Assembly: GCA_024734495.1 (NCBI GenBank)
Contig: JALMQS010000828.1
Span: 5,009,603-5,073,602, forward strand
Source of the DNA: Forficula auricularia
Lineage: Eukaryota > Arthropoda > Insecta > Dermaptera > Forficulidae
Direction of reading: 5' to 3'
Length of the DNA: 64,000 bases
The position numbers and the translations under genes were made by a program. Below the pieces are notes generated by a model. That model was not told the origin of the DNA. It saw only the letters and a list, made by a program, of their open reading frames with translations, and ran no database searches. Positions 58,480 through 64,000 of the stretch are shown here, piece by piece; positions within the stretch are counted from its first letter, which is position 1; each line of letters begins with the position of its first letter.

Positions 58480-61300
58480 TCTTGCTACCACTGAAATTGA
58501 AGGGCAATTGAAGTATACAATGGAATTGGATACAGGTGCGGCTAATGTCTACTATGTCGATACACGAATTTTCAAAAATACAACCTAATGCCGAATTACA
58601 ACCTACCAATATGAAACTTCGTACCTACACCGGAGAAATCATCTATCCTATTAGGAACTACTGAAATACAGGTTAATTACAAAAGACAAATTATACAAAT
58701 TATACGTTGTTCCAATGCAAGCCGACGCTGTGATGGGTAGGGAATGGCTAAAAATTAAACTGGACTGGGCAAAATATACTCTATTCCGCGAAAACGCCTG
58801 TCGCTGTCAGCTAAACCTAACCTCCAGAAATATTACGTGAATATGATGATGTCATCCAGGAAGAGCTGGAGAAGCTTCAAACTTCACTTACAGCTTCAAG
58901 TTGAAGGAACTAAATACCCAACTATTTTTCACAAGCCTAGGCAAGTTCAATACGCCCTACAACATAAAGTAGAACAAGAATTGAACCGCCTAGAAAAGCA
59001 AGGAGTAATCTAAAAGGTTACTCATTCACCATGGGGTACACCGATCGTTCAACTAATGAAGAACAACAGGTCAATTCGTATATGCGCGGCTTACAACTCA
59101 ACCATTAACAAACACATAATGGACGATAATTACCCTATTCAAGGAGTGAAAAGATTTATTAAATAAGCTATTCGGGGAGCAAATATTTCTGCACTTTGGA
59201 TTTACGCGATGCTTATCTACACATGAAAGTAGATAAAGAGTGCATTAATGCAATCAATATCTACACATAAAGGGACATACAAAGTGAATCGTCTAATGTT
59301 CCGGAGTTAAAGTAGCTCCAGGGGCTTGGCAAAGATTCATGGATCAAATTCTACAAAATCTGGAAGGTGTAGTCTGTTTTTTTGATGACATTGCAATTCA
59401 GGACAATCAAGAAGAATTGCGCCGTTTACAAGCTTCCGGTGAAGATACTAAGTGCGAACGGATTACTAAACAAAAATAAACTGCAATTTTTTCCAATGAC
59501 AGCATAACATATTTGGGACACACAGTTGACGGTAATGGGTTACATACATCATCCAAAAAGATCCGATGCAATTTTAAGAACTACAAGTCCGAGAGATGTT
59601 ACCCCAACTGCGGAGTTTCTTAGGATTGGTACATTACTACCAAAGATTTCTGCAAATTACGCCAACAAGCTAAGCCCTTTGTACGAATTACTAAGAAAGA
59701 ATTCATCCTTCAAATGGACCGCGGAATGCGAAACAGTTTTCGAAATTGAAAAATGAACTCACTAGTACACGGGTGCACACAACCTTCAATTCCAAACTGG
59801 ACCTCATTCTCGCTACGGACGCTTCGCCACAAGGAATAGGGGCCGTGATTTCGCATAAGAATGCCCGATGGAACTAGAAGACCCATAGCTTTTGCATCCA
59901 GAACACTAACACCATCAGAAAAAATTATAGTCAGATAGATCGAGAAGCTTGCGCAATCGTATGGGGGAATCGAAATTCCACCATTACCGCTGCTTCAAGT
60001 CGAAAATTTATTCTCGTAACGGACAATCAACCATTAATGCGAATATTTCAACCTGGAAAAACTTACCTGCAACTTCAGCGATACGCTTATTACATTATAC
60101 TGATTACCTTGCTGGATTCAATTATGAGATCCGCTACCGTCGAACAAACGACCATTACGAACGCGGATTACTTGTCAAGAGCACCAGTGAATAAAGGCAG
60201 CGAATATTACGACAGTCATGAAATTTTCAAATCAGCCAGATAGAATACTTACCCGTAACAAGAAGGAAATTAAAAATGGGACCCTAAAGATTTACAGTTA
60301 AAGGAAATCTATCAACCCGTTCGTGATGGCGGAAAGCACCGAAAAATTACAGCGAAAGACAATTTTCAATCCAAGATGGATGTTTATTTAAGGGGATACG
60401 TGTTGCTATCCACCGCCCTCAGAAGACATATTCTCGAAGAACTTCATTCCGCTCACACCGGAATAGTAAAGATGAAATCATTTAGCCAGAAGTTACGTTT
60501 GGTGGCCTAGCATTGATGCGAACATTGAACGAATCACCGAGAATGTGCACCATGTTGCAAAAATCGTAACAATCCTCATAAAATCGATGTTCAATCATGG
60601 GACTATGCCCAGACGCGTGGCAACGCATACACATAGATTACGCTGGACCGAATTCCATGGATCCTACTTCCTTATCGTAGTAGATTCTTATTCAAAGTGG
60701 CTGGAAGTAGTTCCAACAAATTCTACAACCTCCAGTGTAACTATCAATATTCTCGGGGACATCTTTGCGATTCGGACTACCATTTACAGTTGCTAACTGA
60801 CAACGGCACAAATTTTAAATCGGAAGAATTCGAAAGAAAAGGAGATTTCTACGAATTGAACGGAATTACGCACAAAGTCACTGCGCCTTACCATCCTGCG
60901 ACGAATGGACAAGCGGAGCGGTATGTTCAAACAGTTAAAAGTCTGCGAGTCAATTATCGGAGGAGAAACCTTAAATTAAGCCTATATAGGTTCTTAATGC
61001 AGTATAGAAAGACACCAAATTCGACTACAGAAACAGTCCGGCTGAATTACTAATGAAACGAAACATTCGGAAACAAAAGATTGACCTTTTGCGGAGGAAT
61101 ATTTCAATTGAAATGACAGAAGGCGGATGCGGATCCAGAACCAACTGCAACATTCCAAGTGGGCGACAAGGTCCAAGTCCGAAATTATACCAACAATGAT
61201 ACAGAAATGGACTTTGGAACAATAACAAAAAAGGGGTTTTGGCTGATCATGTGCTGAAAAACATTCAGGAAGAATTGAAAACATACGTATGAATCAATTA
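58480..61300 (+). pseudogene. pol remnant: protease, reverse transcriptase, RNase H, integrase
   Basis: Motifs in order, over several frames: protease LDTGAANV (about 58526); reverse transcriptase SIRICAAYNSTINKHI (about 59070), TLDLRDAYLHMKVD (59197) and CFFDDIAIQ (59375) with the DD pair; RNase H ILATDASPQGIGAV (about 59809); integrase zinc region HSAHTGIVKMK (60450), HIDYAG (60627), LLTDNGTNFKSEEF (60793) and APYHPATNGQAERYVQTVK (60883), which give the D, D and E of the catalytic core. Stops and frameshifts are spread throughout, so it is inactive. Confidence 0.9.
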
Positions 61301-61573
61301 ACTTGCTATCAAAGGGGCAGAGATTAGGGAGTATCTGCCCAGTCCGGAGCCTTTTCTTGATACAAGTAATGAAACGCATAATACAAGAAATGAAACGATT
61401 AAAGATGGAAGCGACTCGAGCTGCCGCCCCCAAACCGAAGGACGGATGTTTGCTGAAACGGATGTAACGGACTCCCCTCGCAAGAGGACTCTACAATTGT
61501 GCAGCCAGTTCTCCGACGATCAGCCAGAAGTCGACGCAGTCAGTCCGGCTGACATATTCTCGGCAAAGGATGA

Positions 61574-61777
61574 TGTTATAATCTCTACGTCAAGTTCAAT
61601 TGACCGCTTTCTGATAATAAGCTGCGCCATCTGCACACACCTCCTGAGCACACACGCCCGGCCAGCTCACCCACTCGCCCACACACACGTGCTTGTACTT
61701 TTCATCAATAAATAAATATTATAAGTATATCGTTTACTAATTATTCTGCAACCACAATTCCCACGCATATATAACAC
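61574..61777 (+). repeat. 3' LTR
   Basis: TGTTATAATCTCTACG to GCATATATAACA, 204 bp, very similar to the 5' LTR with a few substitutions and short indels. Its tail runs directly into TSD CTCTC. Close LTR similarity despite a broken interior means either a fairly recent insertion or a noisy sequence. Confidence 0.9.
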
Positions 61778-62296
61778 TCTCTAAAAAATTTTAAATTGAA
61801 TACTATTTTTATCAGTGTCATTGATTCCCATTTGAAATTAAGCGGTTAGACTAATTGCCAGATTTAATCATCAGGGCGCGCCTTAACATTACAATTTCAT
61901 ATTTTAGGTTAGTAATCATGTTTTGAGATATATACTCACTCAACATAAGCATATGTATGATTTATATCTGTTTATGTTTGTACTATTTGGAGTAATTGTT
62001 TCCATATATTTCATCGAATATTGCCTAAAATAACAATTTGTGAAATCATATATTCCTTTATTTGTTGGAGATTTCAACTCACTTAAAGCAAAACTTTTCA
62101 GTTAACGAGGTATTTAGAAATAAAAACAATACATGGTTTATTTTTGTTTTGTTTTTGACCTTATCGGTATTAACCATTAGCCATTTTATGATCCTAATTA
62201 TATTAATTTTTTCTCAATTTTTATGGGGATAAAGATTTAATCGGACACTAAGTCGTTTTTTCAGCTAATTTCATTATTAAAATATTTTTGACAAAC

Positions 62297-62675
62297 CAGA
62301 AAAGAAAAAACGAATTAGAGTCTGTTAGTGATTCTTCTGATGAAGAGATCAAACAAGAAAAAAACGAAGGATTCTCCATTCGAAGAAGATTACGATAGCG
62401 ATGCTACCTTAGAAGATCTAGCTCTATCAGACCAGAATATACAGAAAGAAAAAGAACTCTGCGTGGTGAAGCAAGTGTCGAAAGGACCTCGAAATAGTAT
62501 ATGCCTACAGATGAAACTAATCCGCGTATCGTAGAGCGGAGCCATGGATGAAGGCTGCTAAAAGAAGCGGATAAGTTTTAGAAGGAGAATTAGAATAATA
62601 TCTAAAATTATATCTCCAATTTTAGATAAGGAGTATCGTAAACTTATCTATGCAGTTTTATTTGAAGATTTTTAA
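62297..62675 (+). pseudogene. PPP1R15-like gene, array copy 7 (start lost)
   Basis: ACAAACCAGAAAAG (62291-62304) stands where other units have ACAAAATGAAAAG, so the start codon is gone. RTLRW is replaced (CTCTGCGTGGTGAAGC), and KGPW is broken (GAGCGGAGCCATGG). The tail ISKIISPILDKEYRKL is readable. Confidence 0.87.
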
Positions 62676-64000
62676 CATAAATTTAACTGACATTATAATT
62701 TTGAAGAAAACAATAAAAGAGTGTAGAAAAATTTATAATTCAATAGAAGACAGTGCTTTTTTGTCTCCTTCAATATATAAAAATTCTCACACTACTCTCC
62801 ACCCAAAAAACTTTCAATTTGATATTATAATAATTTCAAAGAAATAAAATTGGTATAATTTTTCAGCCAAATTTAAAATCAAAATAATATTTCTATAAAA
62901 AATAAATTCTATTTTTTGTGCTTAAGATATTTAATATTAATTTGCTAATTAATATTATTGTTAAATACATATATATAAACTATATAATATAATATGCGTT
63001 TATTTTTAAAATTGTAGCATTGATTTAATTATATTTAAATTTTATGTAAAATGTGTAAATATTTTTTTTGAGGATTTATAAATATAAATTTGCTTTGATA
63101 TTATAATGAAATCAAAAAAACAATATCCTTTTATACTACTATATATTAATTTTAAAATCAAAACAATGTTTCTATATAATAATATATTTTATTGTAACAT
63201 ATTTTATAATTATATGACAATCAATATCCTTAATTACACATAACTATATATAAACTATATATATAATATATTCAATTATTTCTAAAATTGTAACACTGAT
63301 TTAATCATATTGGAAATTAATGTATATATTTAACCAATTTTGTATATAAATATTTCAATATCGTTAATTGTAACTGTTTTTATAATATTTTAATTTCATA
63401 TATAATATAAAATAAAATCTAATTTTTATTTAAATGTTTCAATTTTATATTTCTTGAAATGCTAAATAGTGTTTTTTCTTCAATTTCTTATTCCTAGGTT
63501 TTCGAAAAAGTTTTTGGTTCATATTTTTAGTACACCATAAGAATAAAAAATAGTCAAGTATATAGTATGCTGCATGAAAAAGTGGTTTTTTGCATCTTTT
63601 TTTTTCGAAATATCTCAAAAACGGCTTAAGCTGATAATGATTAAAGAATTGACTGAAAGGATGAAATTTTGGTCTAGAAAAAAACACAATAAATGATCAT
63701 CGAAAAAAGTGCGACTCCAGAATTTCTAAAAATATAAAAAATAACATCATAAAAACCCTTCAAGTGGGGGGGGGGGGGGTAGGGCGGAGATTTAACAAAA
63801 AATGAAAATCTAGTCTCTTGTTCCAAACTCAGCAAATTTTAATACATAATCAGCTATCGTCTTCGTCACAATTATTGGTGTTTGACGTTTGATCAGTTTT
63901 ATATAAATTAGGGAAGATTGTGGAGGGAGATAACAGATCCTTAGAACACTTGCGTTTGTAGAGAACGATTCAGATGCCTTCCTATCACGATAAATTTGAT
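62297..64000 (+). repeat. Array unit 7 (cut by the window edge)
   Basis: Post-gene region, AT-rich part, poly-G tract (about 63765-63779) and the first part of the antisense LINE fragment (63891-64000). The array therefore continues beyond the window. Confidence 0.9.

Larger units (their letters stand above)
56764..61782 (+). mobile_element. Ty3/gypsy (Metaviridae) LTR retrotransposon, decayed
   Basis: TSD CTCTC at 56764-56768 and 61778-61782. The element is 56769-61777 (5009 bp), LTRs about 200 bp with TGTTATA...TATAACA ends, order gag, protease, reverse transcriptase, RNase H, integrase, typical of Metaviridae. No envelope-like frame is seen. The gag-pol frame is broken many times. It lies in the same orientation as the array genes. 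Confidence 0.93.
54301..62296 (+). repeat. Array unit 6, split by an LTR retrotransposon
   Basis: Without the 5014-bp insertion (element plus one TSD) the unit is about 2982 bp. Poly-G tract about 55745-55762, antisense LINE fragment 55878-56217. The donor-like site is degraded to GTGAATG. The unit resumes at 61778 with CTCTCTAAAAAATTTTAAAT. Confidence 0.9.
35428..64000 (+). repeat. Tandem array, ~3.0-kb unit, extends past the right edge
   Basis: Gene starts at about 38143, 41157, 44190, 47190, 50177, 54301 and 62297 give spacings of 3014, 3033, 3000, 2987, 4124 and 7996. The two long spacings are explained by a 1.1-kb internal duplication and a 5014-bp LTR insertion plus TSD; without them they too are about 2.98-3.0 kb. 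Units are in one orientation and share gene, AT-rich flank, poly-G tract, antisense LINE fragment, GGCGCGCC block and acceptor-like block. The size suggests a satellite-like gene array. Confidence 0.95.

Noticed and set aside
56769..61777. An endogenous retrovirus with envelope (errantivirus).
   Set aside because: Between integrase and the 3' LTR there is only about 500 bp and no envelope-like frame.
35428..64000. A proviral or viral segment, because small GADD34-like proteins also occur in some DNA viruses (for example DP71L-type).
   Set aside because: No other viral genes, no excision motifs recognisable, insect-type transposons throughout, and diverged host-like copies with intron-like flanks nearby. 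Motif similarity to PPP1R15 explains the frame.
35428..64000. A CRISPR-like array.
   Set aside because: The repeat period is 3 kb with genes inside; there are no short direct repeats with unique spacers.

Overview
This is a very AT-rich, gene-poor animal window, most likely from an insect. It holds no operons, bacterial genes or CRISPR array. It carries an irritans-like mariner, hAT and TTAA-type MITEs, a Helitron-like element, RTE and Jockey-like LINEs, a tRNA-derived SINE, a Metaviridae LTR retrotransposon and many fold-back elements with a CCGACTTCAAAAA motif that is common in insect genomes. The species cannot be fixed from the sequence alone.

The one host gene family I can support is a small PPP1R15 (GADD34/CReP)-like family. 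Its members have an N-terminal MKRK, an acidic middle, a PP1-docking motif of RVxF type (RTLRW or RTIRW), a downstream R(K)GPW box and a basic FRRRI tail. Members occur in two settings. Three diverged members lie on the minus strand: gene A at 13.4-14.1 kb, gene B at 24.65-25.1 kb and a fragment at 30.9-31.1 kb. A head-to-tail array with a period of about 3.0 kb lies on the plus strand from 35.4 kb to the right edge, with gene copies starting near 38143, 41157, 44190, 47190, 50177, 54301 and 62297. Each array unit also carries an antisense Jockey-like reverse-transcriptase fragment, a variable poly-G tract, a GGCGCGCC block and a conserved splice-acceptor-like block before the ATG. Every array copy is broken by small indels as written. 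Gene B is intact, and gene A is intact except for a frameshift near its C terminus.

Layout. 1-10.6 kb: mobile-element debris (12-bp-TSD element, perfect hairpin, minisatellite element, TTAA MITE, large fold-back). 10.6-17.6 kb: gene A with its 3' and 5' flanks, broken up by fold-backs and by three copies of a TTAA-flanked element; one of these carries a palindromic insertion with a 9-bp TSD. 17.8-22.7 kb: hAT, mariner, hAT MITE and Helitron. 23.2-30.1 kb: a large inverted duplication enclosing gene B, a hammerhead-ribozyme-like motif, fold-backs and the duplicated gene B upstream region. 30.2-34.2 kb: SINE, gene fragment, and an RTE LINE inserted into a Jockey-like fragment with a 9-bp TSD. 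34.2-37 kb: an inverted repeat that starts the array. 35.4-64 kb: the array, with a 1.1-kb internal duplication in unit 5 and a 5.0-kb LTR element in unit 6 (TSD CTCTC).

The main biological signal is a local, repeated amplification of an eIF2alpha-phosphatase-regulator-like gene together with a captured LINE fragment, with decay or assembly noise superimposed. The 5' flanks of array and diverged genes match, and the LINE fragment lies beside the gene in both the array and the 31-kb copy. This suggests that the amplified unit was an old cassette of gene plus LINE fragment.
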